A stretch of 14,018 nucleotides of DNA, from the NCBI GenBank assembly GCA_016302935.1, contig JAEDMO010000021.1:1-14018 (forward strand). The letters run 5' to 3'. The DNA is from Bacilli bacterium (GTDB lineage Bacteria; Bacillota_I; Bacilli_A; RF39; UBA660). The position numbers and the translations under genes are program-made. This document shows positions 1 through 6,023 of this stretch, one piece after another (the stretch's first letter is position 1; every line of letters begins with the position of its first letter). Below the pieces are notes generated by a model. It made no database searches. It was not told the origin of the DNA and was given only the letters and a program-made list of their open reading frames with translations.

Positions 1-2
1 AA

Positions 3-19
3 GTTCGAATAGTTCGAAC
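3..19. repeat. Short inverted repeat downstream of tRNA-Leu
   Basis: A perfect inverted repeat, GTTCGAA-TAG-TTCGAAC, lies 11 bases beyond the CCA end of tRNA-Leu. As RNA on the minus strand it could form a 7-bp hairpin with a 3-base loop. It may be the stem of the terminator of the tRNA operon, but the bases that would form the U-tract lie outside the window, so this cannot be decided here. Confidence 0.4.
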
Positions 20-30
20 AGATTCGTCAA

Positions 31-114
31 TGGTGCGGGTGAAGGGACTTGAACCCCCACGGATAAACCGCTAGATCCTAAGTCTAGTGCGTCTGCCAAT
101 TCCGCCACACCCGC
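31..114 (-). tRNA. tRNA-Leu(UAG), CCA encoded
   Basis: Read on the minus strand this is an 84-base class II tRNA. The 7-bp acceptor stem GCGGGTG/CACCCGC is perfect, the discriminator is A and the CCA end is encoded. The anticodon loop is CTTAGGA, so the anticodon is TAG, which reads CUN leucine codons. The T arm has GGTTCAAGTCC-type sequence. The variable arm is long, as expected for tRNA-Leu. It follows a CAU tRNA after only 8 bases and is surely in the same transcript. Confidence 0.96.
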
Positions 115-122
115 ATATTTAA

Positions 123-199
123 TGGTGGACCCTGCAGGACTCGAACCTGCGACCGCCCGGTTATGAGCCGGATGCTCTAACCAACTGAGCTAAGGGTCC
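123..199 (-). tRNA. tRNA with CAU anticodon, probably tRNA-Ile2
   Basis: This is a 77-base cloverleaf on the minus strand with acceptor stem GGACCCT/AGGGTCC, A discriminator and encoded CCA. The anticodon loop CTCATAA gives anticodon CAT. It is not the initiator: position 1-72 is a normal G-C pair and the anticodon stem (TCCGG/CCGGG) lacks the three stacked G-C pairs of initiators. Between elongator Met and Ile2, the C4-G69 and C5-G68 acceptor pairs match the known TilS determinants of tRNA-Ile2. The overall sequence also resembles the Bacillus Ile2 tRNA. The C34 would then be changed to lysidine by TilS to read AUA. The Ile2 call is inference; elongator Met remains possible. Confidence 0.9.
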
Positions 200-211
200 G
201 CTTGCCTAATA

Positions 212-240
212 ATAATATCACACTTTTTATTATGTTGCAA
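212..240 (-). promoter_or_regulatory. SigA-type promoter of the tRNA pair
   Basis: On the minus strand TTGCAA (235-240) is followed after exactly 17 bases by TATTAT (212-217). A TG one base before the -10 element adds an extended -10. Predicted transcription would start about 5 bases before the CAU tRNA, giving a very short 5' leader. It lies just after the rpmA terminator, so the tRNAs appear to be transcribed separately from the ribosomal operon. Confidence 0.75.
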
Positions 241-258
241 TACTTTTAACGAAAATTT

Positions 259-287
259 ATAAAAAAAGAAAGACTAAACTCTTTCTT
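259..287 (-). terminator. Rho-independent terminator of rplU-prp-rpmA
   Basis: On the minus strand the 8-bp stem AAGAAAGA/TCTTTCTT (280-287 and 266-273) encloses a 6-base loop and is followed by a run of T. The rpmA stop codon TAG (274-276) lies inside the loop, so the gene end is built into the terminator. The stem is A/U rich, but the long U-tract makes termination plausible. Confidence 0.8.
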
Positions 288-567
288 CATAAACACTAAC
301 TTGTTTTTTATCTTTTCCTAATTTTTCATATTTTACATAACCAGAAATAGTTGTATAAAGAGTATCATCGCTACCTCTTCTTACATTAGTTCCCGGATGT
401 ATTTTTGTACCTCTTTGACGATAAATAATACTTCCACCAGTAATATATTCACCATCACTAGCCTTTGCTCCTAATCTCTTAGATTCAGAATCTCTACCAT
501 TACTAGTAGAACTTTGACCTTTTTTATGAGCAAATAATTGTATATTTAGCTTTAAAAAACTTGGCAT
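274..567 (-). CDS. rpmA: 50S ribosomal protein bL27 with cleavable N-terminal extension
   Basis: bL27 is a large-subunit ribosomal protein whose N-terminus reaches the peptidyl transferase centre. The 97-residue protein has the usual family length and core, including HKKGQSSTSNGRDS near the N-terminus and the GSIIYRQRGTKIHPG segment in the middle. It starts with a 13-residue extension ending in IQLFA before HKKG. This is the Bacillota-type site cut by the protease Prp, so mature L27 should begin at His14. The start ATG is preceded by AAGGAGG at good spacing. It is the last gene of the rplU-prp-rpmA operon, 11 bases after prp, and its stop codon lies in the terminator loop. Confidence 0.98.
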   Translation of the reverse strand: MPSFLKLNIQLFAHKKGQSSTSNGRDSESKRLGAKASDGEYITGGSIIYRQRGTKIHPGTNVRRGSDDTLYTTISGYVKYEKLGKDKKQVSVYEERV

Positions 568-578
568 ATTATACCTCC

Positions 579-884
579 TTACATAGTTACTTTTATATTT
601 TTAGGATATTCATTTTCTAAACTAATTAAAGAATTAATCATATTACTAAGAAGTTTTATAGTAATATCGTTTTCTTTAATCACCTTAATATTAGTTTCAT
701 TATCATCACAAACATATTTAATCGCTGATTCATCTAAAGCGATAATATTATTAATAGTAGTTATTACTAAAGTAGAAACAGCAGCACACACAATATCCTT
801 GCCATACTCATCATAACAAGCGTGACCATTAATTGTTATCTCATTTATAACATTATCCTTTTTAGCGACTAAAACTTTAATCAT
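579..884 (-). CDS. prp: Ribosomal-processing cysteine protease Prp
   Basis: Prp (YsxB family) is a small cytoplasmic cysteine protease that removes the N-terminal extension of L27 in Bacillota, a step needed for functional ribosomes. The 101-residue protein has the family length. The catalytic pair is visible: His21 in the NGHA motif and Cys33 in the DIVCAAVS motif. The gene sits between rplU and rpmA, its classic position next to its substrate gene. It begins 7 bases after rplU and is preceded by AGGTGA 5 bases from the ATG, a weaker ribosome site than the AAGGAGG of its two neighbours. That fits lower expression of an enzyme relative to the ribosomal proteins (inference). Confidence 0.95.
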   Translation of the reverse strand: MIKVLVAKKDNVINEITINGHACYDEYGKDIVCAAVSTLVITTINNIIALDESAIKYVCDDNETNIKVIKENDITIKLLSNMINSLISLENEYPKNIKVTM

Positions 885-891
885 AATTCAC

Positions 892-1194
892 CTATTTAAC
901 AATTTTCTTAATTTCAACTTTAGTATAAGGTTGTCTATGTCCTTTTTTAACTCTAGTTGATTTTTTCTTAGGTTTATATTTAAAAATAGTAATTTTTTTG
1001 TTTTTACCTTGTTTTAAAACAACACCTTCAACACTTACACCTTCAACATACGGATTTCCAGCTACACCATCAGCCATTAAAACTTTGTCAAATACCACTT
1101 TTGAATCAACTGAAGCATCTAACTTTTCAACGTATATTACACTACCTTCGCTAACATAATATTGCTTTCCGCCTGTTTCAATAATTGCTTTCAT
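892..1194 (-). CDS. rplU: 50S ribosomal protein bL21
   Basis: bL21 is an early-assembling large-subunit protein that binds 23S rRNA. The 100-residue product has the normal length, the conserved start MKAIIETGGKQYYV and the basic C-terminal signature region with KYKPKKKSTRVKKGHRQ (residues about 72-88). The start ATG has a perfect AAGGAGG upstream. It is the first gene of the rplU-prp-rpmA operon. It is transcribed from a near-consensus promoter located in the end of spoIVFB and carries an L21 leader structure in its 5' UTR, so expression is probably autoregulated. Confidence 0.98.
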   Translation of the reverse strand: MKAIIETGGKQYYVSEGSVIYVEKLDASVDSKVVFDKVLMADGVAGNPYVEGVSVEGVVLKQGKNKKITIFKYKPKKKSTRVKKGHRQPYTKVEIKKIVK

Positions 1195-1221
1195 ATTTTA
1201 CCTCCTTATAAATTTATTAAA

Positions 1222-1296
1222 TAAGACTCGCCTTAAAGGTGGAAATAATCACTTAAAACCTTTTCAGTGCGGTTGAATTAACAACGAGAGGTCTTA
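1222..1296 (-). promoter_or_regulatory. Ribosomal protein L21 leader RNA
   Basis: The 5' UTR of rplU folds into the layout of the Firmicute L21 leader family. On the minus strand an outer helix pairs TAAGAC and CTCG at the 5' side with CGA-GTCTTA at the 3' side. Inside it are the AACCGCACTG segment and an AAAGGT/ACCTTT pairing. The element ends about 16 bases before the AAGGAGG of rplU. Such leaders are thought to bind L21 and give feedback control. That regulatory role is known for the family, not visible here. Confidence 0.82.
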
Positions 1297-1308
1297 CAAA
1301 CAAATAAG

Positions 1309-1337
1309 ATTTTACCATAAATACTAACTTCTGTCAA
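1309..1337 (-). promoter_or_regulatory. SigA promoter of rplU-prp-rpmA
   Basis: On the minus strand a perfect TTGACA (1332-1337) and TAAAAT (1309-1314) are separated by 17 bases. The -35 box lies inside the last codons of spoIVFB, so the ribosomal operon can be transcribed independently of the sporulation genes upstream. The predicted start near 1302 leaves a leader of about 107 bases that contains the L21 leader. Confidence 0.85.
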
Positions 1338-2091
1338 ACATTTTTCTTAAAAAATCACGTTCTTTTATATACTTTTTATTACACTTAATAATATGTTGAT
1401 AATCTTTATACATATCCTTGTAATTATTAATTATCTTAGTTTTATCAAAACTATATCCAAACAAATATCTTTCTAATAAAAATTTATTAAATAAATACTC
1501 TAATTCATTATAAAAAACATATATATTCTTTAAAATAATACTAAGAATAAAAATATATGTATAATTAAAATTATCCTTAATAAAAAATAACAATATTATC
1601 AAAAAAAATAGTGATAAATAAACACTAATAATATTACTTTTTCGGTAACTAAAAAATTTATTTAAAATAATATTTAATATTTTAAAACCATCTAAATTTA
1701 TAATAGGCAACATATTAAAAAATAAAATACTAAAATGATAACTCTTAAACAAAGAAATAGTATAATCATTAAAAAAATTATACTTAGCTAAAAACATAAA
1801 TAATAGATAATATAAACTTTGAAAAACAACTCCAGAAATTGCTACTAAAAGTTCATCATTACTATTTTTATTAATGCTATCTTCAATCTTAACAAGACCT
1901 CCATAAGGATATATTACAATTTTCACAACATTAAATTTTAATATTTTAGCTATTATATAATGTCCTAATTCATGAATAACAATAATGCTAGTAAATATAA
2001 GTAAATTTTTATAATACCCCACCAACACAAAACCTAAAGCCATAATCAAATAAGTGTAATGAAATTCAAATTTAGGAAATATATTTCTCAT
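1324..2091 (-). CDS. spoIVFB: Intramembrane zinc metalloprotease SpoIVFB (M50 family)
   Basis: SpoIVFB is the site-2-protease-type enzyme in the mother-cell membrane around the forespore that cuts the pro-sequence from pro-SigK. The 255-residue protein shows the zinc motif HELGH (His40, Glu41, His44) in the first membrane segments and the third ligand region NMLPIINLDGFK with Asp134. These spacings match the B. subtilis enzyme. The protein is strongly hydrophobic up to about residue 195, then has a polar, basic C-terminal tail. The B. subtilis SpoIVFB has a CBS-type regulatory domain there; here the tail is short and no clear CBS domain is seen. It overlaps spoIVFA by 20 bases, implying translational coupling to its inhibitor partner. 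It lies directly before rplU, as in Bacillus. Confidence 0.9.
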   Translation of the reverse strand: MRNIFPKFEFHYTYLIMALGFVLVGYYKNLLIFTSIIVIHELGHYIIAKILKFNVVKIVIYPYGGLVKIEDSINKNSNDELLVAISGVVFQSLYYLLFMFLAKYNFFNDYTISLFKSYHFSILFFNMLPIINLDGFKILNIILNKFFSYRKSNIISVYLSLFFLIILLFFIKDNFNYTYIFILSIILKNIYVFYNELEYLFNKFLLERYLFGYSFDKTKIINNYKDMYKDYQHIIKCNKKYIKERDFLRKMFDRS

Positions 2092-2680
2092 AATCTAAAA
2101 TATTCCCATCCTGACTGAACACTAAATATATCTCTTCACCATTAGCTTCCCCTAAAAAAGAGCCCTTATCAACATAATCGTACAAAGACACATTAGTATT
2201 AGAAATATTTCCATACCAAATATCGGTAAAATCAGCACCTTGAATAATTATAGTATTACCATACCCTTCCTTTTCACCAATATAAACCACTATTCCACTT
2301 TCAATAATAGGTACTAAATAATTAGTATTTACCTTTAATTTAACCCCATCTAAATATTTATTCTTACTTAAATATGTTAATTTTTCATTAAAAACCATTT
2401 TAGAGTCATTAAATTTAAATAAATTATCAAATGGTACCACCCCACTTAGATATTTATCATAATACGCTTTTATCTTATTATAAACAATATTATCAGTATA
2501 TACATATTTATATATAAATTCTCTATTAGAAGCAGATGTTTTAATAAAAATCGCACATCCTAAAAACAATAATATTGTAATTAAACTTCTGAATAAAAGA
2601 CCTCTAAAATATTTTAAAATATTTAATCTTCCATCACTAACATTCTTTTTTAAAAACTTACTATTAATATCCAAGTTCAT
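2072..2680 (-). CDS. spoIVFA: SpoIVFA-like regulator with degenerate LytM/M23 domain
   Basis: SpoIVFA holds SpoIVFB in an inactive complex until the forespore protease SpoIVB cleaves it. Identity rests on position (directly before spoIVFB) and architecture: a basic cytoplasmic N-terminus, one membrane segment at about residues 30-46, a spacer, and a C-terminal LytM/M23-like domain with GYGNTIIIQG (about 158-167). The zinc-binding His and Asp residues of active M23 enzymes are missing, as expected for this non-catalytic family. I start it at the ATG at 2680 (202 residues), preceded by GGTGA 5 bases away and by a SigE-like promoter. A longer frame back to 2743 would overlap mreD but has no good ribosome site. 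Sequence similarity to Bacillus SpoIVFA looks low. Confidence 0.78.
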   Translation of the reverse strand: MNLDINSKFLKKNVSDGRLNILKYFRGLLFRSLITILLFLGCAIFIKTSASNREFIYKYVYTDNIVYNKIKAYYDKYLSGVVPFDNLFKFNDSKMVFNEKLTYLSKNKYLDGVKLKVNTNYLVPIIESGIVVYIGEKEGYGNTIIIQGADFTDIWYGNISNTNVSLYDYVDKGSFLGEANGEEIYLVFSQDGNILDYEKYIS

Positions 2681-2695
2681 ATTATTCACCACTAA

Positions 2696-2723
2696 ATAAT
2701 ATGATAAATATATCATTATATTA
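2696..2723 (-). promoter_or_regulatory. Possible SigE promoter of spoIVFA-spoIVFB
   Basis: On the minus strand TAATATA (2717-2723) and CATATTAT (2696-2703) are separated by 13 bases. This resembles the mother-cell SigE consensus (KMATATT and CATACAHT), with one mismatch in the -35 and two in the -10. It overlaps the mreD stop codon and leaves the spoIVFA ATG about 15 bases downstream. SigE control of spoIVF is established in B. subtilis. The low-complexity AT background weakens the motif. Confidence 0.4.
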
Positions 2724-3233
2724 CTTAATTGCTCTAATAACATTAGCTTTTCTTTTTATTACCATACTATTAATAAAATATAAAACTAAACTATAAATAA
2801 TACTCATAATAATAGAATGCCACAAAATATCAAAAATTAATTTAATATTAAAGTTTAAATATCCCACTATTACCAAGATAAAATTAGTAAAAACATAATA
2901 TATAAAAATACCAATATAACTAATAAAAATATTATTAATAAAATTATATGTTAAATGATTATATAATCTTCTACTAACCATTCCAATAAGTGTAAATGTA
3001 AAAGCATTTAAAATAAAAGTAGAAGTATAAACAATATCAAAAAATAAACCTAATATAAAACAACATAAATAATACTTCTTAGAATCTGTAAAAAAATATT
3101 GTACCGAAACTAAAGCAATACAAGAATAAACTGTAGTAAATAAAGAAATAGATGAAAAAGATAAATTTACATAATGAGAAACTATTCCATCTAATAAAAA
3201 AGAAAGTATTAATATAAGTATCGGATACATCAT
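2721..3233 (-). CDS. mreD: Rod shape-determining protein MreD
   Basis: MreD is an integral membrane partner of MreC in the elongasome, which guides lateral peptidoglycan synthesis. The 170-residue protein is almost wholly hydrophobic with five or six predicted membrane segments. It contains the family region GLFFDIVYTSTFILNAFTF (about residues 62-80), close to the conserved G-DI-Y-NA pattern of MreD. Its ATG overlaps the mreC TGA stop and is preceded by AAAGGATGA, so the two are translationally coupled. In B. subtilis minC and minD follow; here spoIVFA comes next. Confidence 0.9.
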   Translation of the reverse strand: MMYPILILILSFLLDGIVSHYVNLSFSSISLFTTVYSCIALVSVQYFFTDSKKYYLCCFILGLFFDIVYTSTFILNAFTFTLIGMVSRRLYNHLTYNFINNIFISYIGIFIYYVFTNFILVIVGYLNFNIKLIFDILWHSIIMSIIYSLVLYFINSMVIKRKANVIRAIK

Positions 3234-4090
3234 TTTGATTCATCCTTTCTTTTTAAAACAGTAACATAATTTAAAGAAGAAAAATCAACGGCTGGTTTTA
3301 CTTTAATAATCTTAGAAAGACCATAAGCATCAGTATCAATAGCAGATACTGTTCCTATTAATATTCCACTTGGAAATATACCACCCATACCACTTGTATA
3401 AACTAAATCATTAATATTTACTATCTCAGTATTGCTTATACCTTCTACTTCTAAAACACCATCCTCAATATTATAGTTATACAAAAGACCATATAAAGAA
3501 TAATCTGAATTTGTAACTAATACCGATAATTTATTATTTGTATCATTAGTAGTAATTAATTTAACCGAAGAAGTAAAATTAGTAGTACTTACAACCCTTC
3601 CAATCAACCCCTTACTATTAATAACTATCATATCCTCCCTAACACCATTATAACTACCCTTATCAATAGTAATCGTATTATACCAAAAACCAATATTTCT
3701 ACTAGTAATAGTAGCATTTAAATATTCATAATCAGTAAGTGAATACTCTATATCAAGTTCCTCTTGCAACATCTTCAACTGCCTTTTTAGTTCAATATTT
3801 TGAGTATTAATAGAATCTATCTTAGTAAGTTCATTCCTAAGTAAATCATTTTCTTTCTTAACATTATTAAGTTCATTAAAATCATCAAATAAATTTACTA
3901 CATAATTAATAGGAATATAAAAAAATTTACTAACACCAGTAATCGTATCCCTAATTAATGACTCAACAACATTTAATTTTCTATCTGTCTTTAAAGTATA
4001 AGAAAAAATAGCCATCAATAACAAAAAAAATAAAATTACAATCAAAATAATATATCTAAGTGGATACTTATTAGTATTCTTCTTTCTCAT
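3230..4090 (-). CDS. mreC: Rod shape-determining protein MreC
   Basis: MreC is a bitopic membrane scaffold that links the cell-wall elongation enzymes. The 286-residue protein has a membrane segment at about 11-31, a coiled coil at about 70-115 with ENDLLRNEL-like heptads, then the extracytoplasmic beta domain. The last part has the family signature YTSGMGGIFPSGILIGTV. I place the start at ATG 4090, preceded by AGGTGA 5 bases away. A GTG nine bases earlier belongs to that ribosome site and has no site of its own. mreB, which normally precedes mreC, is absent: radC ends 73 bases before the ATG. Confidence 0.95.
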   Translation of the reverse strand: MRKKNTNKYPLRYIILIVILFFLLLMAIFSYTLKTDRKLNVVESLIRDTITGVSKFFYIPINYVVNLFDDFNELNNVKKENDLLRNELTKIDSINTQNIELKRQLKMLQEELDIEYSLTDYEYLNATITSRNIGFWYNTITIDKGSYNGVREDMIVINSKGLIGRVVSTTNFTSSVKLITTNDTNNKLSVLVTNSDYSLYGLLYNYNIEDGVLEVEGISNTEIVNINDLVYTSGMGGIFPSGILIGTVSAIDTDAYGLSKIIKVKPAVDFSSLNYVTVLKRKDESK

Positions 4091-4107
4091 ACTCCTCACC
4101 TATTCAT

Positions 4108-4113
4108 ATTATA
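4108..4113 (-). promoter_or_regulatory. Possible promoter of mreC (TATAAT -10 box)
   Basis: A perfect TATAAT lies on the minus strand between radC and mreC. The corresponding -35 position, 17 bases upstream, has only TTTTAA, three of six matches. If used, transcription would begin about 11 bases before the mreC ATG, leaving just the ribosome site as leader. The same geometry is seen before ruvB. Confidence 0.45.
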
Positions 4114-4163
4114 TTACAAAACGCTTTATTTTAAAAGTATATTTTATTTTTTTACCATTATTA

Positions 4164-4850
4164 TTATTTTAAATAATGATTTTCACAAAAACTAAAATAA
4201 ATATTACCTCCAATTATCAAATGATCGACTAAAATAATATCGTGAATTCTTCCTATTTCACTTATATTTCTAGTAATATAAATATCTTCTTTACTTGGAG
4301 TGACATCACCAGAAGGATGATTATGAACACAGACAATTTTTGCCGCACTATTTAAATATGCATCTTTAAATATTTCTCTAGGATGTACTAAACTTTTGTT
4401 CAAAGTTCCAATAAACATTTTTTTAGTAGTAATAATATTATTTTTAACATCCAAATATATAATATGAAACTCTTCTTGTTTTTTATCTTTGAATACTTCT
4501 TTGTAATAACTAACAATATCCCTAGGGTTATTAATATTATATTTTTTTAAACTAGTACTTGTCTGATATATTCTTCTACCAAGTTCAATACTAGCTAAAA
4601 TAACAGTAGCTTTAACTTCTCCAACCCCTTTTAAAGATTTTAATTTATTTAAAGTAGCATAATTTAAATTTTTAACATCTCCATAATTAGCTAATATCGA
4701 TCTTGATACATCCAAAACTGAAAGATCTTTAGTACCAACTTTTAAAATAATAGCCAGTAATTCCTCGTTTGATAAGTTTTCACAACCATACTTTTTAAGC
4801 CTCTCCCTAGGTCTATCAGTAATAGGAATATCTTTAAATTTTATTATCAT
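4164..4850 (-). CDS. radC: RadC family JAB/MPN-domain protein
   Basis: RadC proteins (YsxA in Bacillus) were named for a DNA-repair link that was later questioned; the true function is unsettled. The 228-residue protein has the typical full length. An N-terminal UPF0758 region leads into a helix-hairpin-helix (about 64-84, with LKSLKGVGEVKA). The C-terminal JAB/MPN metalloprotease-like domain has the JAMM motif HNHPSGDVTPSKED, with His176, His178 and Asp189 as candidate zinc ligands and Glu127 as candidate catalytic Glu. The ATG has GGAG 7 bases upstream. Its position next to mre genes is conserved in Bacillota. No convincing promoter was seen in the 53 bases between the ruvB terminator and its start. 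Confidence 0.95.
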   Translation of the reverse strand: MIIKFKDIPITDRPRERLKKYGCENLSNEELLAIILKVGTKDLSVLDVSRSILANYGDVKNLNYATLNKLKSLKGVGEVKATVILASIELGRRIYQTSTSLKKYNINNPRDIVSYYKEVFKDKKQEEFHIIYLDVKNNIITTKKMFIGTLNKSLVHPREIFKDAYLNSAAKIVCVHNHPSGDVTPSKEDIYITRNISEIGRIHDIILVDHLIIGGNIYFSFCENHYLK

Positions 4851-4903
4851 TATTTACTCCCTTCAAAATAATTATTCTAAGAAAAAAACAAAAATTACTT
4901 CTT

Positions 4904-4933
4904 TAAAAAAAATAATACATTAAATAGTATTAT
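4904..4933 (-). terminator. Rho-independent terminator of ruvB
   Basis: On the minus strand the stem ATAATAC/GTATTAT (4927-4933 and 4912-4918) encloses an 8-base loop and runs straight into eight T residues. The ruvB stop codon TAA (4930-4932) lies in the 5' arm of the stem. The stem is short and AT rich, so efficiency may be moderate. Confidence 0.65.
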
Positions 4934-5919
4934 CTTTTTATTCCTAAATGCTCATATCCTTTATCAGTTACCATTCTACCTCTAGTTGTTCTTTTCAAAT
5001 ATCCCATTTGTAATAAATATGGTTCATAGACATCCTCTATTGTGGTAGCTTCTTCACCAATAGAAGATGCTATTGCTTCAATTCCTACAGGACCACCATT
5101 AAATCTTTCGATTATCGCTTTAATTAAATTATAGTCAGTCTCATCTAGTCCAACCGAATCAACTTTTAATCTTTTTAAAGCTTTATTCATAATATCAATA
5201 TCAATAACACCATTGCCTTCTACCAAAGCAAAATCTCTTACTCTTTTAAAAAGACGATTGACAATTCTTGGAGTCCCTCTACTTCTTTTGGCAAGTTCCA
5301 TCGCTGCTTCATCGGTGATTTCTGTATCTAATACTTTAGATGTTCTTTTAGCAATTAAGAAAAGTTCCTCATCAGTATAATAATTTAACTTAGCAATAAT
5401 GCCAAAACGATCTCTAAGCGGTGCTGATAAATCGCCAGCTCTAGTAGTCGCACCAACTAAAGTAAAGTGTGGAATATTAATCTTAATACTTCTACTACTA
5501 CCTTCCCCACCGACAATAATATCCAAACAAAAATCTTCCATCGCAGAATACAGTATCTCTTCTATATACCTAGGTATCCTATGAATTTCATCGATAAATA
5601 AAACATCATTTTCATCTATTGAAGATAAAACCGCCGCTAAATCACCACTTTTTTCAATAGCAGGCCCAGAAATAGTTTTAAAATTACTCCCAAGTTCATT
5701 AGCAATAATCGAAGCTAATGTTGTCTTTCCTAACCCAGGAGGTCCATATAATAAAACATGATCCAAACATGCCCCTCTTAATTTAGCACTCTTAATATAA
5801 ATATCAATATTTTCTTTAACATCACTTTGACCAATATATTCATCTAATCTATTAGGTCTAATATCAAAATCAAAAGTATCTTCTTTTAATTCTTTATTTG
5901 TTACTATCCTCTCATCCAT
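4930..5919 (-). CDS. ruvB: Holliday junction branch migration ATPase RuvB
   Basis: RuvB is the hexameric AAA+ motor that, with RuvA, drives branch migration of Holliday junctions in recombinational repair. The 329-residue protein is full length. Walker A is GPPGLGKT (about 59-66), Walker B LFIDEIH (about 107-113), sensor 1 GATTRAG (about 156-162), with the arginine-finger region LRDRFG shortly after. The C-terminal winged-helix domain includes RTTRGRMVTDKGYEHLG. I start it at ATG 5919 because AGGTGA lies 5 bases upstream. A GTG nine bases earlier is part of that site. ruvA is not adjacent, unlike the ruvAB pair of many bacteria. It appears monocistronic with its own promoter and terminator. 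Confidence 0.98.
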   Translation of the reverse strand: MDERIVTNKELKEDTFDFDIRPNRLDEYIGQSDVKENIDIYIKSAKLRGACLDHVLLYGPPGLGKTTLASIIANELGSNFKTISGPAIEKSGDLAAVLSSIDENDVLFIDEIHRIPRYIEEILYSAMEDFCLDIIVGGEGSSRSIKINIPHFTLVGATTRAGDLSAPLRDRFGIIAKLNYYTDEELFLIAKRTSKVLDTEITDEAAMELAKRSRGTPRIVNRLFKRVRDFALVEGNGVIDIDIMNKALKRLKVDSVGLDETDYNLIKAIIERFNGGPVGIEAIASSIGEEATTIEDVYEPYLLQMGYLKRTTRGRMVTDKGYEHLGIKR

Positions 5920-5936
5920 ACATTTCACCTAAATAA

Positions 5937-5965
5937 ATTATAACATCTATCCCCTAAACTAGCAA
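5937..5965 (-). promoter_or_regulatory. SigA promoter of ruvB with extended -10
   Basis: On the minus strand TTGCTA (5960-5965) is followed after 17 bases by TATAAT (5937-5942), preceded by TGT to give an extended -10. Predicted transcription starts near 5930, so the mRNA would begin at or next to the AGGTGA ribosome site, only about 11 bases before the ATG. Confidence 0.82.
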
Positions 5966-6002
5966 GCATTAAAAGAAAAAAACGAATGATTGTTTGCTTG
6001 CA

Positions 6003-6023
6003 TAAAAAAAAGCCTAACAGGCT
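6003..6023 (-). terminator. Rho-independent terminator of the DUF4870-like gene
   Basis: On the minus strand AGCCT-GTT-AGGCT (6011-6023) forms a compact hairpin followed by a run of T (6004-6011). The stop codon TAG of the gene (6022-6024) overlaps the first bases of the stem. Confidence 0.88.

Noticed and set aside
3..19. TTCGAA inverted repeat as an insertion-sequence end or attachment site
   Set aside because: It is only 17 bases, with no transposase or integrase and no target-site duplication in the window; a tRNA-operon terminator stem is simpler.
2072..2680. Active M23 (LytM) peptidoglycan peptidase
   Set aside because: The domain shape is present but the His and Asp zinc ligands are replaced, and the spoIVFB neighbour favours the non-catalytic SpoIVFA role.
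5399..5584. Plus-strand open frame of 61 codons
   Set aside because: It lies wholly antisense inside ruvB, whose motifs are all intact, has no ribosome site and looks like no known protein.
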